Shown: positions 16,408-25,781, numbered from the stretch's first letter. The stretch is 64,000 nucleotides of DNA from Chitinispirillales bacterium ANBcel5 (GCA_029688955.1 JARUKZ010000012.1:1-64000), one strand, 5' to 3'. Made by a program: numbers and translations. Notes: generated by a model not told the origin, from the letters alone.

Positions 16408-17772
16408 TTAATCTACGAAATTAAACTGTTTAGGAATTTTAAAAGCAGCGTAGTTTTTATTACACCAGTTTCGTATCTCTTCTTCAGGATTATCCAATTT
16501 ATCGTTAAGTGAAATATCAGCAGTCACTGTATCACCCATTATTCTGGACTCACCACTGTAGACTTTCGCATTTTCAACGAAAGGACACATCTTCAAAAAA
16601 CGCTCAACTTCAGCAGGATACACATTTTTCCCACCAACATTAAGCATTCTCTTTTTTAAACCAGTCAGGGTCAGAAAACCATCAGCATCCTGTATTCCCA
16701 AATCACCAGTATGGAGCCAACCGTCTCTTAAAGTAGTACGGGTCTGCTCAGGGTGTTTGTAATAGCCTTTCATTACGTTTTTCCCTTTTACACAAACCTC
16801 TCCTTCAGTCCCGACAGGAACTTTATTACCTTGCTCATCGAGAATGGCTATCTCACAGTGCAGTGATGGCCTCCCTACTCTCCCAATCTTTATTTCATCT
16901 CCCAAACGCATGGCAGAACAGACTGGTGCAGCTTCAGTTAAACCATATCCTTCATGTAGTGGTATACCGGTCTTTTTCAGAAAAGAGTTAAAGATAGCCT
17001 CAGGAAGCTTTGCCCCCCCGGAGACACAAAACTTTATACTTTTTAAATAATCAGCACTTTTGGGTACTGCGCTAAAGAGATAATAAAGAACCGGAATTGA
17101 ATAAAGATGTGTTACATTACATTCCTTAATTATTTCAAGATAGCCTTTTACACGTCTAAGATCTGAGATATCCACCACCACAATAGAGGCTCCACTTACA
17201 ATTGGCGCTAATAAGCCTGTTTGAAGAGCAAAGAGATGGTGATACGGTAAAAGAACGCAGCTTATACTCGAAGGGCTAAAAGATGAAGCTTCAGCTGATG
17301 CAAGTGCATTATAGTAGAGGTTTTCAGCGGTAAGCATTACCCCTTTTGCATACCCATCTTCAGCAGCGGTATAAACTACCGTACAGACGTCTTTTAATTG
17401 TTCACGCTGACTATCTTCTATGGAAAGATCCGTAAACTCAACCTCGGTATCGGTATTGAATTCAGAAGTCGATGAGTCAATTCTAATAATTATTCCAGGT
17501 GCAGTATCTTCTTTCAGTTCAGCTATTTCAATTGTTCTTAAAGCCGGATCGAGTAGAACGGCTACTCTGCCCGAACGAATAACAGCCAAATAAGCAATGA
17601 GGGTCTTTATATTATTTTCGGCAAACAAATAGACAAAAGGAGTTTTGTTTGAGGATCTGTTATCCAGAATTCGCTGAAAATCCTCTACCTGTCTACGTAC
17701 CTCTTCCGGTTCGTACCAACGTTCATTGAAAAAGATACGCGGATATAGCTTATCATTGAAAATAGAGTTCAA
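16408..17772 (-). CDS. AMP-dependent acyl ligase-like protein, eroded motifs
   Basis: 454 residues of the ANL superfamily, which activates acids as acyl-AMP and passes them to CoA or ACP. Present: HEGYGLTEAAP, DGWLHTGDLG and LKKRMLNVGGKNVYPAEVE. Altered: the P-loop, normally YTSGTTGxPKG, reads YTAAEDGYAKG at 134-144. The protein ends at KIPKQFNFVD, just before the LPKTxxGK segment that holds the catalytic lysine for adenylation. The bases after the TAA do not restore this segment, so it is not a simple late frameshift. It is 37 bases after the ACP gene and 16 before the CqsA-like gene. Either it loads the ACP by an unusual route or it has a non-catalytic role. Confidence 0.8.
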   Translation of the reverse strand: MNSIFNDKLYPRIFFNERWYEPEEVRRQVEDFQRILDNRSSNKTPFVYLFAENNIKTLIAYLAVIRSGRVAVLLDPALRTIEIAELKEDTAPGIIIRIDSSTSEFNTDTEVEFTDLSIEDSQREQLKDVCTVVYTAAEDGYAKGVMLTAENLYYNALASAEASSFSPSSISCVLLPYHHLFALQTGLLAPIVSGASIVVVDISDLRRVKGYLEIIKECNVTHLYSIPVLYYLFSAVPKSADYLKSIKFCVSGGAKLPEAIFNSFLKKTGIPLHEGYGLTEAAPVCSAMRLGDEIKIGRVGRPSLHCEIAILDEQGNKVPVGTEGEVCVKGKNVMKGYYKHPEQTRTTLRDGWLHTGDLGIQDADGFLTLTGLKKRMLNVGGKNVYPAEVERFLKMCPFVENAKVYSGESRIMGDTVTADISLNDKLDNPEEEIRNWCNKNYAAFKIPKQFNFVD

Positions 17773-17809
17773 GAAAAAAGCTCCTTGTGATCAAAATTTA
17801 GTAGCTGGT

Positions 17810-18040
17810 TTATTTAGGCGCTTTTTCAATCATTGAAAACATTTGATCAAGAGTATCCGCAGTGAGAATATCAGGAGGGATTTCAATCTGCAGGTCATCA
17901 ACAAGAGCAGCATACAGTTCAACAAACTTCATTGAATCAATATCTACCTGTTCGCGGAAGGATTTTTCGGGATCAATACTACTTAAATCAACCCCAATTT
18001 CCTTTTTAACAATTCCAACAACCTTTTCCCTAAGGTCCAT
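17810..18040 (-). CDS. Acyl carrier protein
   Basis: 76 residues. The phosphopantetheine attachment site is S36 in VDIDSMKFVEL, the normal D-S-x motif at the start of helix II. Small and acidic as expected. It is the first gene of the operon with the AMP-ligase-like and CqsA-like genes and is therefore probably dedicated to that pathway rather than to general fatty acid synthesis. Confidence 0.9.
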   Translation of the reverse strand: MDLREKVVGIVKKEIGVDLSSIDPEKSFREQVDIDSMKFVELYAALVDDLQIEIPPDILTADTLDQMFSMIEKAPK

Positions 18041-18292
18041 AAGTCATTATCTCCCAGAACTTTAACTTATTTAAAACAGTAAATCCATTATATATACTTT
18101 TTTTAAAATCATAAGTACAATATAATTGATTATATTTTATAAGAAATTATTTTGTTACAACAACGTTTTATTTTACAGGTTTAATTTTTTTAACCTAATG
18201 ATTTTAGACTAACTTAAATTATACACTTTAAGTGAAAAAAAGTATATAATTAAATTTTTGGAAATTATCCTCAAAAAAATTTTGGAGTATTT
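18041..18292. promoter_or_regulatory. Divergent AT-rich control region
   Basis: 252 very AT-rich bases between the ACP-ligase-synthase operon (leftward) and the ACP-REC gene (rightward). It must contain both promoters. The ribosome site TTGGAG lies just before the ATG at 18293. No clear operator could be named; shared control of synthesis and signalling genes is plausible from the geometry. Confidence 0.5.
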
Positions 18293-18955
18293 ATGCAAAC
18301 AGAACAGATTCTCGAAATATTAAAATCTTCGGTCAGCCAGGTCAAAGAAAGTAATGAGGAGATAAAGGGATTTGATGAGCACACAGATTTAAATACCTCT
18401 CTTACCGATTTTGGATTTGACATAGTGTCGCTGGCTGAATTGCAAAGGGATCTTGAAATACGCCTGGACGGTCGTAAACTGCATATGGAAAGTCTTCTTG
18501 TTCCAGAAACTTTTAACACACTATCTCTTATAGACATACTTAATCACCTCAAAACACAACTGGCCACTCCTGTTAAAAATCCTATTGTGGTATACGTAGA
18601 TGATGAAGAGGAAAACTTATTCATTTTTAAACGTAAATTCAACAAAGATCTAAACCTAAAGCTCTTTAATGATCCTAAGGAAGCATTGCAGTTCGTCTCC
18701 TCTAATCCAGATGTAGCCGTGGTTATTACCGATGAAGTAATGCCTGGAATGACCGGAAACCAGCTCTGCGATGCCATAAAAAAAATAAAGCCCTATATGA
18801 AATTTCTGCTTATTACAGGGAACCCTGAAAATGATAACAACCTGATGTATAAATCACTAAGAGGTAATCGCTTTTATGATTTTATTCAGAAACCCGTTGA
18901 TTTTGACAAAAATCGGGATAAGTACTTAAATATTATTCGTAACCTTATGGAATAA
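18293..18955 (+). CDS. ACP-like domain fused to response-regulator receiver
   Basis: 220 residues. Residues 1-92 follow the acyl carrier protein fold pattern. The segment FGFDIVSLAEL aligns with the family LGxDSLxxxEL without gaps, but the attachment serine is replaced by I44, so it should not carry phosphopantetheine. Residues 97-220 are a complete receiver: D103-D104, phosphoacceptor D147 in TDEVMPG, T175 and K200. There is no DNA-binding output domain. I know of no described ACP-receiver fusion. It is divergent from an operon encoding a real ACP and a CqsA-like enzyme, and convergent (four bases apart) with a histidine kinase gene, which suggests it is the phospho-partner of those kinases and docks on the ACP pathway. 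Confidence 0.8.
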   Translation: MQTEQILEILKSSVSQVKESNEEIKGFDEHTDLNTSLTDFGFDIVSLAELQRDLEIRLDGRKLHMESLLVPETFNTLSLIDILNHLKTQLATPVKNPIVVYVDDEEENLFIFKRKFNKDLNLKLFNDPKEALQFVSSNPDVAVVITDEVMPGMTGNQLCDAIKKIKPYMKFLLITGNPENDNNLMYKSLRGNRFYDFIQKPVDFDKNRDKYLNIIRNLME

Positions 18956-18959
18956 AATT

Positions 18960-20693
18960 TTAAGCACCAATCTTTTCTGGTAAGAGTTCTTCTGAGAACT
19001 TTATCACAAAATGTGATCCTATACCCTTTTTTGAGGTAACGGATATGGCACCACCAAACTGACGAACAATCTCAGCAGAGATGGCAAGGCCAAGCCCTGT
19101 ACTTTTTCCTGCAGGCTTGGTGGTAAAAAAGGGATCAAAGATTTTTTTCTGTATCTCTTCTGGTATGCCAGGTCCGTTATCTTTAAAATGGAGCGTAAGA
19201 CCATTAGGCGAGTGTCTTTCCCCAAATATTTCTATTTTTCCTTCTCCATTCATCGCGTCAATTGCGTTGTTTATTAAATTAATAAAGACCTGGTCCATTC
19301 TGTTGGGGTTGATGTTCCACCTCAATTTGCAGGACTGGTCTAACGTAATCTCCACCCCTGCTTTGTTTTTTTGGGGAATCATGCTTATTACATTATCTAA
19401 AAGGGAATAGAAATCAGCCTCGAGTATCTCATCTGAATTTGAAGCGCTGGTAAATACCCCAAGGCTATTTGCAATCGATAAACTTTTACCAAGCGCCTTT
19501 TCTATTCGGGAGAAAATAAAAGACATATCCTCTAAGTGACTATCCAGATCCTGCTCAGTGGCAATGTCTTTTATCTCTTCTAAACCATCTTCGTTTTTTA
19601 TATTTTCGAGTGAAAACTCATAAACTTTCTGCAGTCCTTTGAGATCTGTTTTTAAATCCGGAACAATGTTTACCAGAAAATTTAAAGAATCATTTATCTG
19701 ATGAATAACACCGGCTGCCATTCTTCCAAGTGATGAAAGTTTTTCACTTTGAATGATCATCTCTCTTGCTTTAAGTAGCTCCTCGTGAGTTCTGATTAAC
19801 TCTTTGGTTCTATTCTCTATTTTTGTTTCCATCTCAGAGAATAGTTCTATTTTCATTAATGTATCACCCGCAAAAGAGGAGATAGAGTTTACAAGCAACT
19901 CATCATTTTCATTTAAACTTTTCACATTTTCAAGAATTTTATCTTTTTCATCCAGAAGCATAATGTCCTGTTGTGCCAAGGCAGCGTAGGTGGTGTTTGA
20001 TATCGAATCGACCAGTTGAATGTCAGATTCACCTATACCCTGACCCTTGTGGTACTCAGCGGTAAGTATTCCTATTGTTTTACCACCGTGAACCAATGGG
20101 CTGATGACTGCTGAGGAAAGAGTACTTTCAAGAAAAATTTCTGTTGTATCTTCCATGTTTTCACAAATTATCTGTGTTTTATTTTCGCTATCTTCATTAA
20201 AACACTTTGTCAGGTATTTACGTAATACTTTGTTATACTTATCTCTTTGGTCCAGCCTTGCTTTTTGATCACCATAAAAGCCTACACAAACAAGTTTTTT
20301 TAATTCATGATCAAACATCCAAAACTGACTTAAGTCGTACCGGAAAGATTTTACTAAAGTTTTAGTTACACTGCTGTAGATATCTTCTTTTTTAGTTTTA
20401 TTGGAAAGCTCAAGAGCAAGCTCATGTATTGAATGAAGCGTCTGGTTCTGGGCTCTGGCCTTCTCAGCAGTATTCTCTATCAAAGCTGTTTTTTCTCTGG
20501 TTTTTTCTATTATAAAACTGTAATTGCTTTTTTTGTGATAAACATAGGCCACCAAAAATAAAACGAGAAACAGATAGGATGCGTAAAAATAGGTGGCACA
20601 TTCAAACACGAATAAACCGACAACTAAAAAGTACACAGCAATTGCTGCCATAAAAAAACTGAACAGTTTTATATGTTTACCAACTTTTTTCAA
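18960..20693 (-). CDS. Membrane histidine kinase with GAF domain
   Basis: 577 residues. Two transmembrane helices (about 9-31 and 34-52), a coiled stretch, a GAF-like domain (about 85-245), a coiled linker, then HisKA and HATPase domains. The phospho-acceptor is H331 in [12 protein letters not shown]. The usual Glu after it (HEINNPL) is Gln and the following Asn is Asp, so autokinase or phosphatase balance may be changed. ATP-site motifs are intact: [26 protein letters not shown] and STGLGLAIS. It is the second gene after the related kinase at 20712-22913 (18-base gap). It may sense a diffusible or membrane signal; the ligand is unknown. Confidence 0.85.
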   Translation of the reverse strand: MKKVGKHIKLFSFFMAAIAVYFLVVGLFVFECATYFYASYLFLVLFLVAYVYHKKSNYSFIIEKTREKTALIENTAEKARAQNQTLHSIHELALELSNKTKKEDIYSSVTKTLVKSFRYDLSQFWMFDHELKKLVCVGFYGDQKARLDQRDKYNKVLRKYLTKCFNEDSENKTQIICENMEDTTEIFLESTLSSAVISPLVHGGKTIGILTAEYHKGQGIGESDIQLVDSISNTTYAALAQQDIMLLDEKDKILENVKSLNENDELLVNSISSFAGDTLMKIELFSEMETKIENRTKELIRTHEELLKAREMIIQSEKLSSLGRMAAGVIHQINDSLNFLVNIVPDLKTDLKGLQKVYEFSLENIKNEDGLEEIKDIATEQDLDSHLEDMSFIFSRIEKALGKSLSIANSLGVFTSASNSDEILEADFYSLLDNVISMIPQKNKAGVEITLDQSCKLRWNINPNRMDQVFINLINNAIDAMNGEGKIEIFGERHSPNGLTLHFKDNGPGIPEEIQKKIFDPFFTTKPAGKSTGLGLAISAEIVRQFGGAISVTSKKGIGSHFVIKFSEELLPEKIGA

Positions 20694-20711
20694 GATCTAA
20701 ACCTCTTTTTA

Positions 20712-22913
20712 TTATAACCCTCTATCATCTGCCCCTGGCATAATAATAGTAAAAACAGTACCGGATTTGTTCCCGGATTCAAATACTATTTCCCCACCAT
20801 ATTTCTTAATCAGTTCTTTAGCCACAGTCAGCCCCAGGCCGGTATGCAGATGTGTATCTTTTGTAGTAAAAAACGGACGAAAAATTGATTTTTCATGTTC
20901 AAAAGAAATACCTTTACCCCAGTCCCGAACGGATACTACTATTTTTCCGGCACTCCTTTGAGCCTCAACCCTAATATTTTTATTGTTATTACAAGCCTCG
21001 ATTGCATTATTTAGTAAGTTCAATAAAATTTGCTGAAATTCTACACGATTAATCCTAAGCTCAATTTCATCAGGTACTTCAACAACAACATTAACTGTCG
21101 ATAAATATTTGGCTGGTATAAGCTCAATAGCATCATTAATCACACTTTTTAGATTCAGTAACGTATCGGAATCGTTGCCACTTGTTCTGGCAAAAACTTT
21201 TAAACTATTGGCAGTTTTTCTTGCTTTACTAAGTGCCTTATCTACATAGTTAAACACTTCATCAACTTCGTCCAAATGTGTATCAAGCTGATATTCTTCC
21301 ATCAAATGTTCAAAATTTTGCTTTGTTGTATTATCTAAATTGTTCTGGGCTACCGTTGCGACTTTTTTAAGTGTGAGAAAATCGCCTCTAAGCTCAGGTA
21401 CAATATTAAAAAGAAAATTCAAAGGGTTATTGATTTCATGAGCAATACCTGCAGCCATCTGCCCAATAGCTGAAAGCTTTTCATTCTGAATTGTCATCTC
21501 ACGAGTAAAAATGACCTGCTCCTGGCGACGCTTAATTTCCCGGTCTCTTTTTCTTATCTTCTCTTCCATGCTTTCATACAACAGCGCTTTGTGAAGCGAA
21601 TTTGAAACAATATGGGTCATGGTTTCAAAAAGGATCTTGTCTGTGTAGCTAACCTTTTTACCGTTTTTGTTTATCCCAACAAGCATCCCAAACACTTTCT
21701 GGTGATCTGAAAGGGGGATAATTATCGCAGAAGAGATCTTCATTGAAGAGAAGAGTTGCTTGGACTGCATGGTAAAACCGGCGGTCACTTTTTTAAGATC
21801 ATTAATCAAAAGCGTTTCTTTGTTCTTTAACACCCTCACGATAAAACCATCAGGGTGTTTTAGCCCCTCGGTCACTGAATACTCTGTGGAAAGGATCTCC
21901 TCCCGAACTTTTCCCTCATACCCCGCAACCCCGGAACAAAAAAACCGATCTCCCTCTTTCAGCCAAATTTGGGAGGAATCATAGGTGAAGTTATCCACAA
22001 GTACTTTGGTAACATGACTTGAAATTGGTTCGCAATGCACTTCCCTGTTTAACTTTACCGTAAGATCATGAAGATATTTGGTGCGCTTGCTATCCTGTTT
22101 TAGCTCTTCACTCTGCGTCTCTATTGAGTGCTCTGCATTTTTTAGCCATTTGATTCCTTCAGCAAAACGCCTCCGCGTATAAATAACATAAAAAAGCATG
22201 CTGAAAACAGGTGACGAAGCCGCCAAAAGAGCCAAAACCGATGTGCCGTTTAATAAATACCCTATCCCTGAGATAATGCCGGCACCCAATGTGGCCACTG
22301 AAGCTTTAAAGAACCACTGAAACCACGTTTGGGGAATTGTGACAATGTACTCACAATTTGAATCACCTCTGAATGCACATTTTGGATGTTCAACTTTGGC
22401 ATACGGGAGTTTAAAGATCGTTGGAACTGCCTCATAAGAACCCTGACGGTTTCGGCAGGCTGAGAAGGGTTCCCGATAGTTATCAGCAAATGAGATCCGG
22501 ATATGAAATTTATGAGGACCAAGACGAGTGGTTTTAACCCGGGTAGTTTTCACCACCTTCTGCTCCACTCGCTCCAAATTATTAAAAATAAGGCTGGGGG
22601 ACGCAAACGTGGTTGTCATTATCGCCTGAAGCGGATTCATGTACTTTAATACATTGCGGCCCATTGTATAAGGAAAATCATTGTCCCCGGTATACTTTTT
22701 TGCACTCTCAAAGAGAATGTCGGTGGTCTCAATGGGCATAAACCCGTTAGGATCATCAAAAAAGAGGCGATCAAGATCAATATCGGTGAGTATTCGGTCG
22801 GTGACCTCCGGACCATAGCGATCGTCCAGGTAACGCAATACCGGTTGAACCATACCCTTTACAACATTTTTTTTCTCTGTACGTTCTTGAATCTCGGTGT
22901 TACTGTGAGACAT
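20712..22913 (-). CDS. Histidine kinase: V4R-like, two TM, GAF, HisKA, HATPase
   Basis: 733 residues from the ATG at 22913. A longer frame reaches 23306 but would overlap the divergent dehydrogenase gene and adds unlikely sequence. Residues about 20-195 resemble an AraC-N/V4R-type sensor region ending in C179-x7-C187 (KCAFRGDSNCEY). Two transmembrane helices follow (about 200-222 and 226-246), then a GAF domain (about 275-445), a coiled coil and the kinase. H492 in GIAHEINNPLNF is canonical, as are NLLNNAIEAC and FFTTKDTHLHTGLGL. The GAF and kinase parts are paralogous to the next gene. Together they form an operon convergent with the ACP-receiver gene. Confidence 0.85.
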   Translation of the reverse strand: MSHSNTEIQERTEKKNVVKGMVQPVLRYLDDRYGPEVTDRILTDIDLDRLFFDDPNGFMPIETTDILFESAKKYTGDNDFPYTMGRNVLKYMNPLQAIMTTTFASPSLIFNNLERVEQKVVKTTRVKTTRLGPHKFHIRISFADNYREPFSACRNRQGSYEAVPTIFKLPYAKVEHPKCAFRGDSNCEYIVTIPQTWFQWFFKASVATLGAGIISGIGYLLNGTSVLALLAASSPVFSMLFYVIYTRRRFAEGIKWLKNAEHSIETQSEELKQDSKRTKYLHDLTVKLNREVHCEPISSHVTKVLVDNFTYDSSQIWLKEGDRFFCSGVAGYEGKVREEILSTEYSVTEGLKHPDGFIVRVLKNKETLLINDLKKVTAGFTMQSKQLFSSMKISSAIIIPLSDHQKVFGMLVGINKNGKKVSYTDKILFETMTHIVSNSLHKALLYESMEEKIRKRDREIKRRQEQVIFTREMTIQNEKLSAIGQMAAGIAHEINNPLNFLFNIVPELRGDFLTLKKVATVAQNNLDNTTKQNFEHLMEEYQLDTHLDEVDEVFNYVDKALSKARKTANSLKVFARTSGNDSDTLLNLKSVINDAIELIPAKYLSTVNVVVEVPDEIELRINRVEFQQILLNLLNNAIEACNNNKNIRVEAQRSAGKIVVSVRDWGKGISFEHEKSIFRPFFTTKDTHLHTGLGLTVAKELIKKYGGEIVFESGNKSGTVFTIIMPGADDRGL

Positions 22914-23082
22914 TACTGTATTCCATTGTGTATTACCTGATAAGTAAAAAACTAATATAGTATGTGGAGATGTTAAAATTATACTCTCTTTTACTGCTTT
23001 TTTTTCCGGGGAACAAATTTTGCTCCTATACCTTTTACTCTGAATTAAAATTAAACACAGTTTAAGTGCACGGGTGAGCCAG

Positions 23083-24123
23083 ATGAAACAAAAAAAAATT
23101 ACGCGAACACAATTGGTTTCAGGATTATTGTTACTGTTTATCGGTAACTGTTCTTTCAATAACTCTGAAAATGCAAACCAGAATACCGTTACCGTAACCG
23201 ACATCGCTACAGGGCTTGAAATCCCCTGGGCTATAGACTTTTTACCAGATGGTTCGATGATTTTTACCCAAAGACCTGGTGAGGTGAAGCTCCAAAGAGA
23301 TAACACAACAGAGTTAATTGGGCAAATAGATGTTATTCACCAGGGAGAAGCCGGGCTTCTGGGCGTAGCCGTAGATCCTGATTTTAATGAAAACAATTAC
23401 ATCTACCTTTACTACACCTACCAGCAGCAAGCTATGTTTAATCGTATATCACGTTTTACTCTAAATGGCTCTCTCAGTGATGAATTCATTGTATTAGACA
23501 GTATCGATGGCGCCAATATTCATAATGGCGGACGAATCAAGTTTGGCCCTGATGGCTTACTTTATGCAACTACCGGCGATGCAAACGATCCATCTCTTTC
23601 GGCAGATACCAATAGCCTTGCAGGAAAAATCCTTCGTATGGAAAAGGACGGTTCTGTACCCGGTGATAATCCGTTTGGCAATTACGTTTATGCTTTAGGG
23701 CTTAGAAACCCTCAGGGGCTGGCCTGGAGAGACGATACGCTGTACGCTTCAAGTCACGGCCCGGTAAGAAGAGATGAACTTCACAGAATCGAGAGGGGAA
23801 TGGATTATGGGTGGCCCGAACCGTGTGATCAAACAGGTCTTGCATTCAGATGTTATACTGAGTTTACACTTGCTCCGTCAGGAATCGCTATCTATGAAAA
23901 CATGTTACTGGTAACCGGTTTGCGTGGTAATCAACTACGAAGGGTAGATTTGCAGTCAGACCAGGAATTTGAACATTTAACAGAGCTGGGACGATTACGG
24001 GAGGTGGTATTGTATGAGGGGTATCTCTATATAGCTACGAGTAATCGTGATGGACGAGGTACACCACAACCAAATGATGACAGAATAGTTAAAGTTGATC
24101 CAAATGCTTTAATACACAACTAA
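23083..24123 (+). CDS. PQQ-type aldose/sorbosone dehydrogenase-like lipoprotein
   Basis: 346 residues from the ATG at 23083 (GGGTGA upstream; an in-frame GTG is three codons earlier). A lipoprotein signal peptide ends at C23 (LLFIGNC). The mature part matches the GSDH/YliI six-bladed propeller: TGLEIPWAIDFLPDG, GEAGLLGVAVDPDF, the active-site NIHNGGRIKFGPDGLLY, TGD, and LRNPQGLAW. Such soluble dehydrogenases oxidise sugars with PQQ and give electrons to a periplasmic acceptor. The next gene, 34 bases on, encodes a blue copper lipoprotein that could be that acceptor. No PQQ synthesis genes are in the window. Confidence 0.85.
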   Translation: MKQKKITRTQLVSGLLLLFIGNCSFNNSENANQNTVTVTDIATGLEIPWAIDFLPDGSMIFTQRPGEVKLQRDNTTELIGQIDVIHQGEAGLLGVAVDPDFNENNYIYLYYTYQQQAMFNRISRFTLNGSLSDEFIVLDSIDGANIHNGGRIKFGPDGLLYATTGDANDPSLSADTNSLAGKILRMEKDGSVPGDNPFGNYVYALGLRNPQGLAWRDDTLYASSHGPVRRDELHRIERGMDYGWPEPCDQTGLAFRCYTEFTLAPSGIAIYENMLLVTGLRGNQLRRVDLQSDQEFEHLTELGRLREVVLYEGYLYIATSNRDGRGTPQPNDDRIVKVDPNALIHN

Positions 24124-24157
24124 AAAATGATCCACATTTGTATTTTGAGGTATAGTT

Positions 24158-24574
24158 ATGAAATATTGTAATATTCTTATACTAAGTTTCTGCTTATTCA
24201 CCCTAATTAGCTGCAATACAAATGATACAGAAACAGAACAACTGTCAGAAAACGACACCGTCCAATATGCGGTAACAATTGAAATGACCGATGTAACGTT
24301 TGAGCCCGATCATGTGACTATAATCGAAGGTGAAACCGTGCGATGGATAAATACTTCTCAGGTTACACATACTGTAACTGCAGATTCAGGCCTGGCAGTA
24401 GATAACAGTAATGTAATTCTCCCCCGGGGAGCAGAACCAATAAACTCAGGTTCATTGGCTCCGGGGGAAATATTTGATTATCGATTTGATGTGCCTGGCC
24501 TGTACCGTTATTTTTGCGTTCCCCATGAGGCAGCAGAAATGGTTGGTGAAGTGTTGGTTGAAACGCAAAACTAA
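24158..24574 (+). CDS. Cupredoxin (plastocyanin/azurin-like) lipoprotein
   Basis: 138 residues. The lipobox cysteine is C19 (TLISC). The mature domain has a complete type 1 copper site: H71 in VTHTVT, then C120-x2-H123-x4-M128 in FCVPHEAAEMVG. It should carry one electron at a time outside the cytoplasmic membrane. It lies 34 bases after the PQQ-type dehydrogenase gene with GAGGT before its ATG, so the pair is probably an operon and a donor-acceptor couple. Confidence 0.9.
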   Translation: MKYCNILILSFCLFTLISCNTNDTETEQLSENDTVQYAVTIEMTDVTFEPDHVTIIEGETVRWINTSQVTHTVTADSGLAVDNSNVILPRGAEPINSGSLAPGEIFDYRFDVPGLYRYFCVPHEAAEMVGEVLVETQN

Positions 24575-24615
24575 CCATTACCCCAAAGTATCAAAGTACA
24601 GGGATCAGCAGCATG

Positions 24616-25500
24616 TTAATTTTTGTTTACCTTGCTTACATCTAAAGAAAATGGACGACTGAGCCTACCACTTTCCAACATAAAAGATTTTCTTCTAAAG
24701 TGTGATAGAAAAAAGAGCTCAGTAGCGAATTGTTTTCTTCCGTAGTTAGCGTATACTTTTTGTTGCTTCCAAAAATCCATTGTTAAAATATTCCATCCAC
24801 AGGTATCCTGAGGATAGTATGCAAATAACCCTGGTGATTTAAACAATAAGTTTTTTAAGTATAGATTGTGCAGTCCTTTGTTTTCTCGACTACAGGTTAT
24901 CAGTGCATACCGGTAATTTTTTAATAAAAATTTACCGATTATAGACGCCAAAAGCAAAAAAGAAGTTTCAACGTCAGCTTTTTTTGACAGAATATATGGT
25001 GTCTTCTTTAATCTATACACTTCACATATTTTATGGTTTGTATTAGCACCAATAAGTTTTCTTTTACAGAAATCGTTTGCATCAAACTTTCCAAAATCAT
25101 TTCCATCTTTATCCTTCATAACAGCATGCTCAATGGGCAATGATTTTGGTTTTGTATAAGCGATTACCATTACACTGCCAAGTACATTCTCTTGCTTATC
25201 GGTTACAAGATGCAGGTAAGAATTATTGAAATACTGGGTATCACACTCATATTCCTTTTTTAAAAAAGTGTTATTCTCGTCGTAGTAGTAAAATTTCCTG
25301 AATTTTTCCAACACACTTTCATCAATGTCATTCATATTGTATTCTTTTAACCTAAGGTCGTTTTCTGATTTAAATGCCATTCCGGAGTACACGTTTGGCC
25401 TTGACATAAAAGATAGTAGGTAGCATAACAAACTGCCGTATTTAGACATTATTCCTGAAGGTAGTTGGCTTGAAACAATTTTTGCGGTAGACATTTTCAT
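24616..25500 (-). CDS. GNAT-fold protein resembling acyl-homoserine lactone/N-acyl amino acid synthases
   Basis: 294 residues from the ATG at 25500, which has AAAGGAG eight bases upstream; an upstream frame to 25581 lacks support. Not firmly recognised. The order of features matches LuxI/FeeM-type synthases: an acidic/aromatic segment KEYECDTQYF followed by SYLHLV, a strand VLGSVMVIAY, PKSLPIEH, then EVYRLKK (family E-x-x-R-L-x-V), and a helix-strand end ALITCSRENKGLHNLYLKNL. These enzymes join acyl-ACP or acyl-CoA to an amino acid or SAM. A plain GNAT of unknown function is the alternative. It is 281 bases downstream of a hybrid histidine kinase gene in the same direction. Confidence 0.45.
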   Translation of the reverse strand: MKMSTAKIVSSQLPSGIMSKYGSLLCYLLSFMSRPNVYSGMAFKSENDLRLKEYNMNDIDESVLEKFRKFYYYDENNTFLKKEYECDTQYFNNSYLHLVTDKQENVLGSVMVIAYTKPKSLPIEHAVMKDKDGNDFGKFDANDFCKRKLIGANTNHKICEVYRLKKTPYILSKKADVETSFLLLASIIGKFLLKNYRYALITCSRENKGLHNLYLKNLLFKSPGLFAYYPQDTCGWNILTMDFWKQQKVYANYGRKQFATELFFLSHFRRKSFMLESGRLSRPFSLDVSKVNKN

Positions 25501-25781
25501 AATCTGCTCTCCTTTTTTTGAGTATATTGGTAGGCGACTTAAAGGCAGACTGTTCTGCCTGTTTTTCTTGTCTCTTAGCACAGTTATTGTCTTTATTTAC
25601 AAAGTAATTTTGAACATAGTAACTGTTTTGCTACCAGAATAAACTTATTACATTTAAGAGCAGTTTTACAAATGAATTTTTAATATTTCTCAATACTATA
25701 TCTAATTTTTATTATGCCATTTTGGGATAGAAACATCAAGGCTTTTATAGCAAAAAAAAACTATTTTGAATTAAATTTTAT

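Noticed and set aside
22914-23306. N-terminal extension of the V4R-like histidine kinase
   Set aside because: It would overlap the start of the divergent lipoprotein dehydrogenase gene and its sequence resembles no sensor; the ATG at 22913 fits better.
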